Origin: an uncultured Bacilli bacterium
Lineage (GTDB): Bacteria; Bacillota_I; Bacilli_A; RF39; UBA660
Direction of reading: 5' to 3'
DNA length: 22,954 nt
NCBI GenBank assembly: GCA_934141145.1
Contig: CAKPCA010000020.1
Location: 1 to 22,954 of the forward strand
Shown here piece after piece: positions 6,463-13,842 of this stretch. Numbering within the stretch: the stretch's first letter is position 1; each line of letters starts with the position of its first letter. The notes beneath the pieces were generated by a model that saw only the letters and a list, made by a program, of their open reading frames with translations, was not told where the DNA came from and searched no databases. The position numbers and the translations under genes are program-made.

Positions 6463-8664
6463 ATGAAAAAGGTAGAATTATTATCTCCATCTGGAGATTT
6501 TGAATCACTTAAAATGGCAGTATTAAATGGTGCGGATGCAGTATATTTAGCAGGAAAAAGATTTGGTGCAAGAGCATTTTCAAATAATTTTACACAAGAA
6601 GAATTACTAGAAGCAATTAATTATTGTCACTTATATGGTGTAAAAGTTTATATAACTATAAATACAATTGTTTATGAGGATGAGGTAAAAGAATTCTTAG
6701 AATTTGTAAAATTAATATATGATAATAATGTTGATGCAGTAATTATTCAAGATATTGGTATGGCAGATTTAATACATAAAAAATTTCCAGATTTAGAACT
6801 TCATGCTTCTACACAAATGAACATAATGGATATAGAATCATTAAAACTATTAAAAAATATAGGATTTAAAAGGGTTGTACTTGCAAGAGAAACACCACTA
6901 TCACTTATTAAACAAATGAAAAAAGAAGTAGATATAGAACTTGAAGTATTTATTCATGGTGCACTTTGTGTATCTTGCTCAGGTCAGTGTTTAATTAGTT
7001 ATTTTAAAACAGGTAGAAGTGGTAATAGAGGAATGTGTGCACAAATTTGTAGACATCCATTTGATCTATATAAGGATGATGAAAGAATATATGTTAAAGA
7101 TAAATTCTTATTAAGTCCAAAAGATTTATGTACGATTGATAAAATACCTGAATTAATAGAGTCTGGAATTGATAGTTTTAAAATAGAAGGTAGAATGAAA
7201 AGTAAAGAATATGTAGGTTTAGTAACAAGAGTTTATAGAAATAAAATAGATACTTTAATTCATACTGATGAAGATATATTAAACATCAAAAAACTATTTA
7301 ATAGAGATTTTACTTTAGGACATTTATATAATCAAACAGGTAAAGATCTAATAAATGGTCATAAACCTAATCATTTAGGTGTATATATAGGAAAGGTAAT
7401 TGATTATAAAAAGAATGAAGCTACAATAGAGTTATCTAGTGATGTAAAACAAGGTGATGCAATTAGAATTGTAGGAAAAAAGGAAGAAGGATTTTATTTA
7501 AATAGATTGTGTATAAATGGTTTACTTGTTAATTCTGCTAAAAAAGGTGATGTTATAACTGTTACTACTAAAAATAAAGTAGAACCATTATCTAATGTGT
7601 ATAAAACAGTAGATATTACTTTAAATAATTATATTAATGAAACTAGTATAGATAGAAGAAAAGTGTATATAGATGGTAAATTTAAAACTATTAATAGTGA
7701 TATAATATTTACTATTACAGATGGAATACATAATGAAGAAATTACTTTAAAAAATGTAGTTTTTGAAGCAAAAAATAAACCTACTACTAAAGATGAAATA
7801 AAAGAAAAATTAGAAAAACTAGGTAATGAGATATTTAAATTTAAAAACTTAAGTATTGATATAGATGAAAATATATTTATTTCAATGAGTACCATAAATA
7901 ATTTACGAAGAGATATAATTTATTTATTAAAGCAAGATAGAGTAAAAAAAGGTAATAAAAAATACGAAGAATATAGCTTTAAAAAGTTAAATATTTCAAA
8001 AGAAAATGATGTATATTTTGAAGTACAAAATGAAGAACAATTAAAATATATATTAGATACTACTGATTATAAATGTTATGTTAGTGATAGATTTTTACTT
8101 GAAAAATATAAAAATAATGATAGGGTATTAAATCAAAATAAGATAGTACGAAAATATAAAGATATTTTAGATAATATTACAGATAGTAATTTTAATGTTG
8201 TTAATTCTTATTCTATATATCATCTTCATTCATTAGGTGCTAAAGCAGTAACATTATCTTATGAACTTGATATTAACAAAATAAAAGATATATATAATAA
8301 TTTTAAATGTAGATATAATTTTGAACCAAATTTACAAGTTGTTATATATGGTAAACCAGAAGTAATGACTAGTAAATATTGTATTTTAAATACGTATTTA
8401 GGTAATGGTAAAAAAACAAATTGTAGTATTTGCAAGAATGGAAATTATTATTTAGTAGATAGAGATAATGAGAAATATAAAATCAAGAAGAGTAATGATT
8501 GCTTTATGCATATTCTTAATTATGAAAATATTAACTTGTTAGAAGATATAAAAGAATTTAATAAAATTGGGATAACTAATTATAGAATTATATTAGATAA
8601 TGAAACTAGTTTAGAAATAAAAAATATAATAAACACTTTAAAAAGTTCTAAAGTTATATTATAA
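6463..8664 (+). CDS. U32-family protein (peptidase U32 / RNA hydroxylation type) with DUF3656-like C-terminal part
   Basis: The protein has 733 residues from the ATG at 6463, which follows GGAAGTGG. The earlier in-frame TTG at 6409 has no ribosome site and lies in the terminator. It opens with the U32 signature (KKVELLSPSGDFESLKMAVLNGADAVY-like, GAR.F..NF) and has HASTQMNI. The family's cysteine block follows, HGALCVSCSGQC...NRGMCAQIC, with C169, C172, C176, C192 and C196. The extra 350 residues match the layout of the long members with a DUF3656 collagenase-like domain, ending with a second cysteine pair (TNCSIC). Long E. coli members (RlhA) hydroxylate 23S rRNA and shorter ones (TrhP) hydroxylate tRNA wobble uridine, using prephenate and an Fe-S cluster. 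An RNA-modifying role is thus more likely than proteolysis, with the RlhA-like class favoured by length. Confidence 0.9.
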   Translation: MKKVELLSPSGDFESLKMAVLNGADAVYLAGKRFGARAFSNNFTQEELLEAINYCHLYGVKVYITINTIVYEDEVKEFLEFVKLIYDNNVDAVIIQDIGMADLIHKKFPDLELHASTQMNIMDIESLKLLKNIGFKRVVLARETPLSLIKQMKKEVDIELEVFIHGALCVSCSGQCLISYFKTGRSGNRGMCAQICRHPFDLYKDDERIYVKDKFLLSPKDLCTIDKIPELIESGIDSFKIEGRMKSKEYVGLVTRVYRNKIDTLIHTDEDILNIKKLFNRDFTLGHLYNQTGKDLINGHKPNHLGVYIGKVIDYKKNEATIELSSDVKQGDAIRIVGKKEEGFYLNRLCINGLLVNSAKKGDVITVTTKNKVEPLSNVYKTVDITLNNYINETSIDRRKVYIDGKFKTINSDIIFTITDGIHNEEITLKNVVFEAKNKPTTKDEIKEKLEKLGNEIFKFKNLSIDIDENIFISMSTINNLRRDIIYLLKQDRVKKGNKKYEEYSFKKLNISKENDVYFEVQNEEQLKYILDTTDYKCYVSDRFLLEKYKNNDRVLNQNKIVRKYKDILDNITDSNFNVVNSYSIYHLHSLGAKAVTLSYELDINKIKDIYNNFKCRYNFEPNLQVVIYGKPEVMTSKYCILNTYLGNGKKTNCSICKNGNYYLVDRDNEKYKIKKSNDCFMHILNYENINLLEDIKEFNKIGITNYRIILDNETSLEIKNIINTLKSSKVIL

Positions 8665-8685
8665 TTGTTATAGTAGGTGATAAAT

Positions 8686-9105
8686 ATGAAAAGAGGATTT
8701 ACTGTTGTAGAATTACTTGCAGTTATAGTAATAATAGCATTGCTTTCTTCTATAACAATGTTAAAAATTAATGATTCTTCTATAGAAAGAAGAAAACAAG
8801 ATTATAAAAATATGGTTAAATTAATCGAAAAGAATACTAGTATTCTTATTTCATCAGACAATGAAATTTATTCAAAGGTAACAAATAATTTGGTTAATAG
8901 TAGTGATAATTGTAAAATATTTTATCAAGTGTTAATAGATAATAATTTAGTTGATGAAACGGAAAAGAATCCAATTACTGGAGATTATATTAATCCAGAA
9001 TCATATACTATAGTCTCTATTGATAACAATTATAATTTAAAGTATAAATTTGTAAATATTGATGAAAATACTGAAGATATAAATATAAAAAATTGTCTTG
9101 ATTAA
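8686..9105 (+). CDS. Type IV prepilin-like (ComG-type pseudopilin) protein
   Basis: The protein has 139 residues from the ATG at 8686, with TAGGTGAT as ribosome site. The GTG at 8677 lies inside that site and is rejected. The N-terminus MKRGFTVVELLAVIVIIALL is a classic class III (type IV) prepilin signal. It has a short basic leader, cleavage after G4 before F5, Glu at mature position +5 (E9), and a hydrophobic assembly helix to about residue 26. The remaining globular part has two cysteines (in SDNCKIF and NIKNCLD) that could pair. Such proteins are exported, processed by a prepilin peptidase and assembled in competence or pilus-like filaments. The class-specific identity (ComGC or another) cannot be fixed. 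No partner gene (ATPase, peptidase) is in the window. It follows the U32 gene by 21 bases and is probably co-transcribed. Confidence 0.85.
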   Translation: MKRGFTVVELLAVIVIIALLSSITMLKINDSSIERRKQDYKNMVKLIEKNTSILISSDNEIYSKVTNNLVNSSDNCKIFYQVLIDNNLVDETEKNPITGDYINPESYTIVSIDNNYNLKYKFVNIDENTEDINIKNCLD

Positions 9106-9208
9106 GAATTTATATTAATTATATGTTTTAACATATCTTATTTATTTTAAAATTTGTTTAATTCAATAAAACGACAAAATAAAAATGAATTAAATTCTAA
9201 ATTGATAC

Positions 9209-9237
9209 TTGACAATGTATATAAAAACAAGTATACT
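9209..9237 (+). promoter_or_regulatory. tRNA-Gly promoter
   Basis: TTGACA (9209-9214), 17 bases, TATACT (9232-9237). This is the best promoter in the window, placed 21 bases before the mature tRNA. The 150 bases between the prepilin gene and the tRNA hold this and a weak hairpin at 9121-9136 (ATATGT/ACATAT) without a good T run. Confidence 0.88.
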
Positions 9238-9258
9238 TAAATAGTACTTGTTTTAAGT

Positions 9259-9332
9259 GCAGGTGTAGTTTAATGGTAGAACCTCAGCCTTCCAAGCTGA
9301 CTACGGGAGTTCGATTCTCCTCACCTGCTCCA
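9259..9332 (+). tRNA. tRNA-Gly (anticodon UCC)
   Basis: Full cloverleaf: acceptor arms GCAGGTG (9259-9265) and CACCTGC (9322-9328), anticodon stem TCAGC/GCTGA enclosing the loop CTTCCAA with anticodon TCC, and a T-arm with TTCGATT. The discriminator is T (9329) and CCA is encoded (9330-9332). It reads GGA and, by wobble, other Gly codons. It has its own promoter and terminator, so it is a single-gene unit. Confidence 0.97.
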
Positions 9333-9342
9333 TTTGAAATCA

Positions 9343-9372
9343 ACTTACGGACTGAAAAGTTCGTAGGTTTTT
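9343..9372 (+). terminator. Terminator of tRNA-Gly
   Basis: Arms ACTTACGGACT (9343-9353) and AGTTCGTAGGT (9358-9368) pair at all 11 positions (two G-T) around a GAAA tetraloop, followed by T. Confidence 0.9.
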
Positions 9373-9393
9373 ATTTTATATAAATGATTTTCA

Positions 9394-9435
9394 AAAAAGA
9401 GGAAAAAATTATCAAAATAATTTAATCCTCTTTTT
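9394..9435. terminator. Second hairpin, possible bidirectional terminator
   Basis: Perfect 10-base arms AAAAAGAGGA (9394-9403) and TCCTCTTTTT (9426-9435), with an inner AATTA/TAATT pairing. It may back up the tRNA terminator on the plus strand and end the NADAR-HD operon on the minus strand. The 96 bases from 9436 to 9531 hold only a GGGAAATTCCC palindrome (9513-9523) and no gene. Confidence 0.7.
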
Positions 9436-9531
9436 GCATATTTTTTTGAATATGGAAATTAAATCTATGTCTAGCCAGCACTGAATTTGTACTCTCGTAT
9501 AAATTCGTCCATGGGAAATTCCCAATTCCTT

Positions 9532-10143
9532 TTATAAATTTTCTTTTATTTCTGGAAACAAATCATACAAATTATATCCCAGTAAATTATCAAAGTACTC
9601 TTTTAATTTATAGACTTCTTTTATATGATAATACGTATTTTTATATACTCCGTGTCTTAAAAGTAAGTCCATTATTCTTTTATCTACTGTATATATTTTA
9701 TCAGTACACATCAAATCACATAAATTAATTATTTTTTCATAAATTGTATATTCTTTTTTTATATATTCTTTCATAAAATCATAGTATTGATTACTTGAAT
9801 CGGTATAATCTCTATCATTTGCTAAACAGTTAATATCATTATTTAAAAATGAGTGCTTTATACATATGCTTGCATACTTTTCATCATAACCCAAGGACTT
9901 AATATAATTATAACCATTTATAGCATGAGGTATTACTCCATCGTTACTATTAAATCCATACTTTTTACCGATATCATGTATATATCCTAAAGTCGTTGCA
10001 AAATCACTATCCAAATTTATATTACCTGCTATAACACCTGCTACGTAACCTACGTTTTTAGAATGTTTTATCCATTTATCACTTGAAGTCTTACCAATAT
10101 TTTCATTCAACAAATCTAAAGCCTCTTTACTTGTTAATTTCAT
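9532..10143 (-). CDS. HD-domain phosphohydrolase
   Basis: The protein has 203 residues. It carries an HD-superfamily metal site in order: H27 (WIKHSKNVG), H56-D57 (LGYIHDIGK, the eponymous doublet), H73 (VIPHAINGYNYI), H97 (ASICIKHSFL), with a later Asp in the INLCDLMCTDK helix. This arrangement is typical of small HD enzymes that hydrolyse phosphate esters or nucleotides. The substrate cannot be read from sequence. YqeK-like or generic HDIG proteins are the nearest in layout. The start has AAGGAAGTG upstream. It begins 15 bases after the NADAR gene, so the two form an operon driven from 10651-10679. The pairing with a predicted ADP-ribose-type glycosidase suggests a nucleotide or ADP-ribose processing pair, which is inference. 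Confidence 0.85.
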   Translation of the reverse strand: MKLTSKEALDLLNENIGKTSSDKWIKHSKNVGYVAGVIAGNINLDSDFATTLGYIHDIGKKYGFNSNDGVIPHAINGYNYIKSLGYDEKYASICIKHSFLNNDINCLANDRDYTDSSNQYYDFMKEYIKKEYTIYEKIINLCDLMCTDKIYTVDKRIMDLLLRHGVYKNTYYHIKEVYKLKEYFDNLLGYNLYDLFPEIKENL

Positions 10144-10158
10144 ATCACACTTCCTTAT

Positions 10159-10608
10159 CTAATAATAATTTTTTAATTCCTCTCTAACCTCCATTAGTAT
10201 TTTACCTAAATAATTTTTATGCTCTTTATTTTTACATTCTTCACAAGTACATTCTCCCCATATATTATCATGCCAACCAGTTGTATCTTCAATTAATTCC
10301 ATATCTCTTGTGTCTAACAATTCTTTTAAACATTCAGAATTTTGTTTGAATTTTTCAAGCACTACCTTTTTCATTAAATTATATTTTACATTATCCCAAT
10401 CTGATCTTATAAATCTAGCTAATTCTCTAGTTACATGTTTTGCCTCATCAGGTATAAGTCTTGTTAGTAATTTCTTTATATCTTCATCTAGAAATTTTTC
10501 AGCATGATAAGCAGCTTCACTTGATGAAAAAGTTAAATTATCTATTTTTACATTGCACATATAATAATTTGAAAGTCTTGTATCACTTTTAAAATAATAT
10601 TTGCTCAT
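10159..10608 (-). CDS. NADAR-family (DUF1768) predicted N-glycosidase
   Basis: The protein has 149 residues from the ATG at 10608, preceded by TAGGAG at 10 bases. An upstream in-frame ATG at 10659 lies in the promoter and is rejected. Family landmarks appear in order: LSNYYMCNVKIDNLTFSSSEAAYHAEKF (conserved Glu at 31 in SSSEAAYHAEK), IPDEAKHVTRELARFIRSDWD (usual AK..GR...R.DW), LMKKVVLEKFKQN, ELIEDT, W118-G119, and the closing NYLGKILMEVREEL. A CTCEEC cysteine cluster (120-125) between WG and LG marks a known subgroup. NADAR proteins remove ADP-ribose from guanine in DNA or cleave related N-glycosidic bonds, and some act as antitoxins or in riboflavin side-product removal. Here no DarT-like toxin is adjacent. 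It is first in an operon with the HD gene. Confidence 0.88.
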   Translation of the reverse strand: MSKYYFKSDTRLSNYYMCNVKIDNLTFSSSEAAYHAEKFLDEDIKKLLTRLIPDEAKHVTRELARFIRSDWDNVKYNLMKKVVLEKFKQNSECLKELLDTRDMELIEDTTGWHDNIWGECTCEECKNKEHKNYLGKILMEVREELKNYY

Positions 10609-10641
10609 TCTTATTTTTCTCCTAACATTTATAAATTTTAA

Positions 10642-10660
10642 ATTGTATAAATTATACAAT
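10642..10660. repeat. 19-bp perfect palindrome over the NADAR -10 box, candidate operator
   Basis: ATTGTATAA-A-TTATACAAT, two perfect 9-base arms around one base. It covers the -10 box and the predicted start site, the position expected for a repressor operator. No regulator gene is adjacent. In DNA this AT-rich a chance origin is possible, but arms of 9 are longer than most. Confidence 0.45.
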
Positions 10661-10679
10661 ATAAATAGATTTAATTCAA
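10651..10679 (-). promoter_or_regulatory. Promoter of the NADAR-HD operon
   Basis: On the minus strand, TTGAAT (10679-10674), 17 bases, TATAAT (10656-10651). Strong match. The -10 box lies inside the palindrome at 10642-10660. Confidence 0.75.
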
Positions 10680-10704
10680 TAATATCATTGAAATAAATAG
10701 GAAC

Positions 10705-10827
10705 TTATATATGTTACTTTTTTAAAAGAACTTAGTTCGTAACTTGTATGTGATTTGCTCCATTGAGGAATCTGTTCGGAAAATCCGAACTTACATATAT
10801 GAATCATTCGAAAGAATGATTTTTTTG
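10705..10827 (+). ncRNA. Candidate structured small RNA ending in an intrinsic terminator
   Basis: The plus strand can fold into a closed multi-helix unit. A 10-base closing helix (10705-10714 with 10793-10802, one G-T) encloses GAAC/GTTC (10728-10731, 10735-10738) flanked by TTAC/GTAA. It also encloses GATT..CTC/GAG..AATC (10752-10755, 10758-10760, 10765-10767, 10769-10772) and a perfect 7-base GTTCGGA/TCCGAAC hairpin (10774-10780, 10784-10790). A GAAA-tetraloop terminator follows at once. No clear plus-strand promoter was found. It matches no RNA family I know. Alternative: a palindromic, MITE-like insertion at the broken end of the transposase. Confidence 0.4.
10802..10827 (+). terminator. 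Strong intrinsic terminator at the end of the structured RNA candidate
   Basis: AATCATTC (10802-10809), GAAA loop, GAATGATT (10814-10821), T run to 10827. It points along the plus strand although no plus-strand protein gene precedes it, which is the main hint that an RNA is made here. Confidence 0.75.
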
Positions 10828-10836
10828 TGTGAGAGT

Positions 10837-11774
10837 CTATAGATTTTTCTTTTGGAAAAACTTTCTAATTTGTTTATTAATATTTTCTATAGGTGTTTTT
10901 TGATTAGATACATAAGGATCAAAAAAGAATAATTTACAACGTTCTTCACCATTTATTTTAGAAAAATAAATACCTTCAATATCATTAAAACAAGGATCTC
11001 TATCAGTTAAAATAATAGGGATTAAATCCTTAAAAGCATCTGTACCAATTGTATTTCTAAATTATCAAAAAATTCAACTACTTTTTTTGAATTTGGATTA
11101 TTTATGATATCTAATAAAGAAAAGTGTATATTTGGTAAAATAAATGATAAAATATTCTTGCTATCAGATTTGATAGTACCAAAGAAATCTAATTGCCATA
11201 CATTACAGTTTGGGTTTTTGTGAATGCATGACAAATAGTCAAGGTAAGTATGATTACTTCTGTCAATTTTATTGTCAGTGTATTCATATTTTTTATTATG
11301 CTTTCTTTTTTTATATTTAACAGCACAAGGTAAATCAATCCTTTTAGTTTTTAAATAACTATTATTAACGTATCTATATAAAGTAGTAATAGATTTATTA
11401 ATAGAATATTTATTTTCATCAGTATCTTTTTTAATAATAGAATCCAACTTATGAAACTCATCAGAATCTAAAACAATCCCCTTTCTAGAATTGATAAGAT
11501 TAGCATCAGCTTTTTCTTGAGCTATTTTTGAATCATATATAAATTTAACAAAAGTACAATTTTTATATCTATTTTTAAAATTAGTACAAACATAAGGCCA
11601 TCTGTTAAATTTAGAAATTTACTTTCAGTTTGATCAGCATAATTAATGTTTTTTATTTCTTTTGACTTATTTAGAAATAGCCCTAGGATCATAATTTATA
11701 ATTTTATTTACCTCAATTAATTTCTTATTGTGTGAAATGCAAGAACAAATAGTCTTTCTATAATCTTCACTCAT
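10837..11774 (-). pseudogene. Decayed IS30-family transposase
   Basis: Minus-strand translation in several frames reconstructs an IS30-type transposase: MSEDYRKTICSCISHNKK with a helix-turn-helix (KIINYDPRAISK), a PYVCTNFKNRYKNC segment, and the DDE core (VWQLDFFGTIKSDSK, then ILTDRDPCFNDIEG, then PIENINKQIRKFF). A TAA stop at 11669-11667 replaces the expected Glu codon after AISK. Frames shift near 11650, 11600 and 11050, and again near 10840 before the C-terminus is lost. The longest intact piece is 11022-11447. The usual last 30-40 residues are missing, replaced by the hairpin region at 10802-10827. I could not define terminal inverted repeats. The element is inactive. The surviving ribosome site (AAGGAG) lies before an ATG at 11791 region that is itself followed by a stop. 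Confidence 0.85.
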
Positions 11775-11916
11775 GTGTTTCTATGTTTTCATTTCTCCTT
11801 ATAACTACAAAGAAACATAGAGTATATTATACTATAATCAGACTTGATTCCGTTATTTTATAAAAATGGACATTTAATAAAAATCCACGAATTTTTAATT
11901 TTATTTGAATTATATA

Positions 11917-11945
11917 TGGACTATTTTTTAAGAAAATGGTATTAT
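11917..11945 (+). promoter_or_regulatory. Candidate promoter of the DUF1292 operon
   Basis: TGGACT (11917-11922), 17 bases, TATTAT (11940-11945). A moderate match, 26 bases before the next start codon. The rest of 11775-11916 is AT-rich and holds only a short AGTATA-T-TATACT palindrome at 11821-11833. Confidence 0.5.
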
Positions 11946-11971
11946 ATTACATATAGTAGAGGAGAATAAAA

Positions 11972-12235
11972 ATGGAAGAGAAGTTTATTGTGATGTTAGA
12001 AGATGGAAGAAAAGTACCAGCAACACCAATAACTAGATTAAAAGTTGAAGGTACAGATATAATTTATCAATATTATTCAATTGATGATGGTAATGATTCT
12101 GTTTCAATATTAGCATCTAGGATTATTGTGGAAAATGGTCAAGAAATCTTTAAAGATTTAGAAAATGAGGAAGAAAGACAAGTTGCATATGAATTATTTT
12201 CAGAAACTTATAAGAAAATAAAAAGTACAACGTAA
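11972..12235 (+). CDS. DUF1292-family protein
   Basis: Small acidic cytoplasmic protein of 87 residues. It resembles the DUF1292 (YrzB-like) family. An N-terminal strand pair (KFIVMLEDGRKVPA) is followed by the family's YYSIDDGNDSVSILASRI segment. It ends with an acidic helix containing LENEEERQVAYELF, as in other members where an EW/EE..AYE region closes the domain. The family's function is unknown. The start has AGAGGAG at 11959-11965 region. The coiled-coil gene begins 33 bases downstream and is probably in the same transcript. No membrane segment or catalytic motif is present. Confidence 0.75.
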   Translation: MEEKFIVMLEDGRKVPATPITRLKVEGTDIIYQYYSIDDGNDSVSILASRIIVENGQEIFKDLENEEERQVAYELFSETYKKIKSTT

Positions 12236-12268
12236 TTTGAATATTAAAATGTGTAAGAAGGTGAAACA

Positions 12269-13690
12269 ATGATTTCAAATTTAAGTATAGAAGAAAGAGA
12301 AAAATTAGCAGATCTTTATGAAAAACTAAAGGAAGCAAAAAAAAGTCAAAGTGAACTTAATGTTTTAACAGAACCTTTAAATGCAGAATTAGATAATCTT
12401 GAAAAGCAGGAAAAAGATTATGATTTAGAATATAGTGAGTTATTTGAAAGTCAAAAAGAAGAAGATATAGAAAGACTTGCTAATATAACTGCAGAAATGG
12501 TTAAAATATCTAAGAGAAAACTTGAAATAAAAAAGAAACTTGATGAATATGAACCTGATTTTGAAAAAAATAATTCAATGGCAAAAGAGTATAGCAAAGA
12601 AATAGACCATATTACTAATGTTGGTGTGTTTGGTGAAGGTGTAGTACATTTAGACGAAGAAGGAAAAGTTATAAAGCCAGAATCAGAAATAAAGGTGGAA
12701 ATTCAGGAATTTAAAAGACCAGAAAAAGAACCTGTTATAACTGTTAGTAAAAATCAAATAATAGAAACAAAAAAGAATGTTGCAGACTTTATAAAAGAAA
12801 AATTTAATTCGGTAAAATCAAAAATAATTGAATTAGAAGAAAATGTTGAAAAAGCTAAACAATTTATATCTGATAAAAAAGAGCAATATAAAGAAACATA
12901 TAATAGGTATTACGAAGAGGAAGATAAAAAAGTAAATCAAATAATAGAAGATTATAAAAATAAACAAGCTAAGAATGCAAAAGCTGAAGAAGAAGCAGAA
13001 AATATAGAATTTTATGAGGGCGATAAAAAAGATAGCATAGAAGATGCAATGTATATTGAAAATGAAAAGATTGATGAATTAAATTCTGAACTAGAGGATA
13101 AAATTGAAGAAGAAAAACATATTGAATCTGAAATACAAGAACCATTAGTAGAAAATGTTGCACCGAAGGAAGAGAATAATGAGTTGTTTAAAAATGCTGA
13201 CAAAAATGATATAGAACTTCATAACATGCAAAGAGGAAACAATGATATTGAATCATTTGAAACTGTAATTCCAGAAAAAAAAGCAACTGTTAGTAATGAA
13301 AATATGTCATTAGATAAAGTTTATGGTGAAGGCGATCAACTATTTAAAAATATAGATAAGAATGATGAAAAATTAAAACAAATGAGTCAAAATAATTACA
13401 ATAATATAATTCAAATTATATCAGAAAAAAAGAATAGAGTAGCAACAGCAAAATCATCAAAAATTCCAAGTATGGTTGAAACATTTAATAAATTAAAAGA
13501 AAAAATAGATACTATTGTAGATAATGAAGTACAAAAAAAAGCTATAAAAGATGCAAACAATCGTATAATTAGTATGAAAAAAGAGGAACTTGAAAAAGCA
13601 AAAGAAAGACTTAAAGAACAAGAAAAACTAAACTATGCAAACTATCAAAATAGCATTAATGAGATAAATAATATGGGTATGGCAATGTAA
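12269..13690 (+). CDS. Long coiled-coil cytoplasmic protein with a duplicated 16-residue motif, function unknown
   Basis: I do not recognise this 473-residue protein. It is very rich in Glu and Lys with no membrane segment or signal. Coiled-coil-like stretches lie at about 5-115, 160-245 and 385-460, separated by a short Gly-containing piece at about 117-135 (NVGVFGEGVVHLDEEGKV) and an acidic linker at 245-300. A motif occurs twice: ELFKNADKNDIELHNM (305-320) and QLFKNIDKNDEKLKQM (357-372), identical at 10 of 16 positions. The C-terminus ends with a small Met-Gly-Met tail. Ribosome site GAAGGTG precedes ATG 12269. It follows the DUF1292 gene and ends at a terminator, so the two make an operon. 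The pattern suggests a scaffold or filament-forming protein, but that is inference. Confidence 0.72.
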   Translation: MISNLSIEEREKLADLYEKLKEAKKSQSELNVLTEPLNAELDNLEKQEKDYDLEYSELFESQKEEDIERLANITAEMVKISKRKLEIKKKLDEYEPDFEKNNSMAKEYSKEIDHITNVGVFGEGVVHLDEEGKVIKPESEIKVEIQEFKRPEKEPVITVSKNQIIETKKNVADFIKEKFNSVKSKIIELEENVEKAKQFISDKKEQYKETYNRYYEEEDKKVNQIIEDYKNKQAKNAKAEEEAENIEFYEGDKKDSIEDAMYIENEKIDELNSELEDKIEEEKHIESEIQEPLVENVAPKEENNELFKNADKNDIELHNMQRGNNDIESFETVIPEKKATVSNENMSLDKVYGEGDQLFKNIDKNDEKLKQMSQNNYNNIIQIISEKKNRVATAKSSKIPSMVETFNKLKEKIDTIVDNEVQKKAIKDANNRIISMKKEELEKAKERLKEQEKLNYANYQNSINEINNMGMAM

Positions 13691-13693
13691 GAT

Positions 13694-13721
13694 AAGAAAA
13701 TCGTTTGATTTTCTTTTATTT
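13694..13721 (+). terminator. Terminator of the DUF1292/coiled-coil operon
   Basis: Perfect 9-base stem AAGAAAATC (13694-13702) / GATTTTCTT (13707-13715) with loop GTTT, followed by a T-rich tract. Confidence 0.8.
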
Positions 13722-13756
13722 TAAAAGAAAAAGTGTCTAATTTTTGTCCAAAAGTA

Positions 13757-13785
13757 TTGCAAAACATAATAAAAAATGGTATCTT
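13757..13785 (+). promoter_or_regulatory. HU promoter and leader hairpin
   Basis: TTGCAA (13757-13762), 17 bases, TATCTT (13780-13785), with TGG just before the -10 box (extended -10 type). Just downstream, TAAGCAT/ATGCTTA (13793-13799, 13804-13810) forms a 7-base hairpin at about the 5' end of the mRNA, ahead of the strong GGAGG ribosome site. Confidence 0.6.
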
Positions 13786-13842
13786 ATATACATAAGCATA
13801 GGAATGCTTAAATAAGTAAATCAGATAACGGAGGTAAATATT

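Noticed and set aside
9259..9332. tRNA-Gly as attachment site of an integrated element covering the NADAR-HD and IS30 region
   Set aside because: No direct repeat of the tRNA 3' end and no integrase gene are visible between 9333 and 11971.
9513..9523. GGGAAATTCCC palindrome between the terminator and the HD gene
   Set aside because: Too short, with no nearby promoter it could control and no T run. Recorded only as part of the intergenic stretch.
10705..10827. Known riboswitch or SRP/6S RNA for the structured element
   Set aside because: I found none of the conserved sequence blocks of those families, and no downstream plus-strand gene follows within a sensible distance.
11821..11833. AGTATA-T-TATACT palindrome as an IS end or operator
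   Set aside because: Short and AT-only, with no matching copy at the other side of the IS30 remnant. Likely chance.
12969..13203. Minus-strand frames within the coiled-coil gene
   Set aside because: Low-complexity shadows of Glu/Lys-rich codons.
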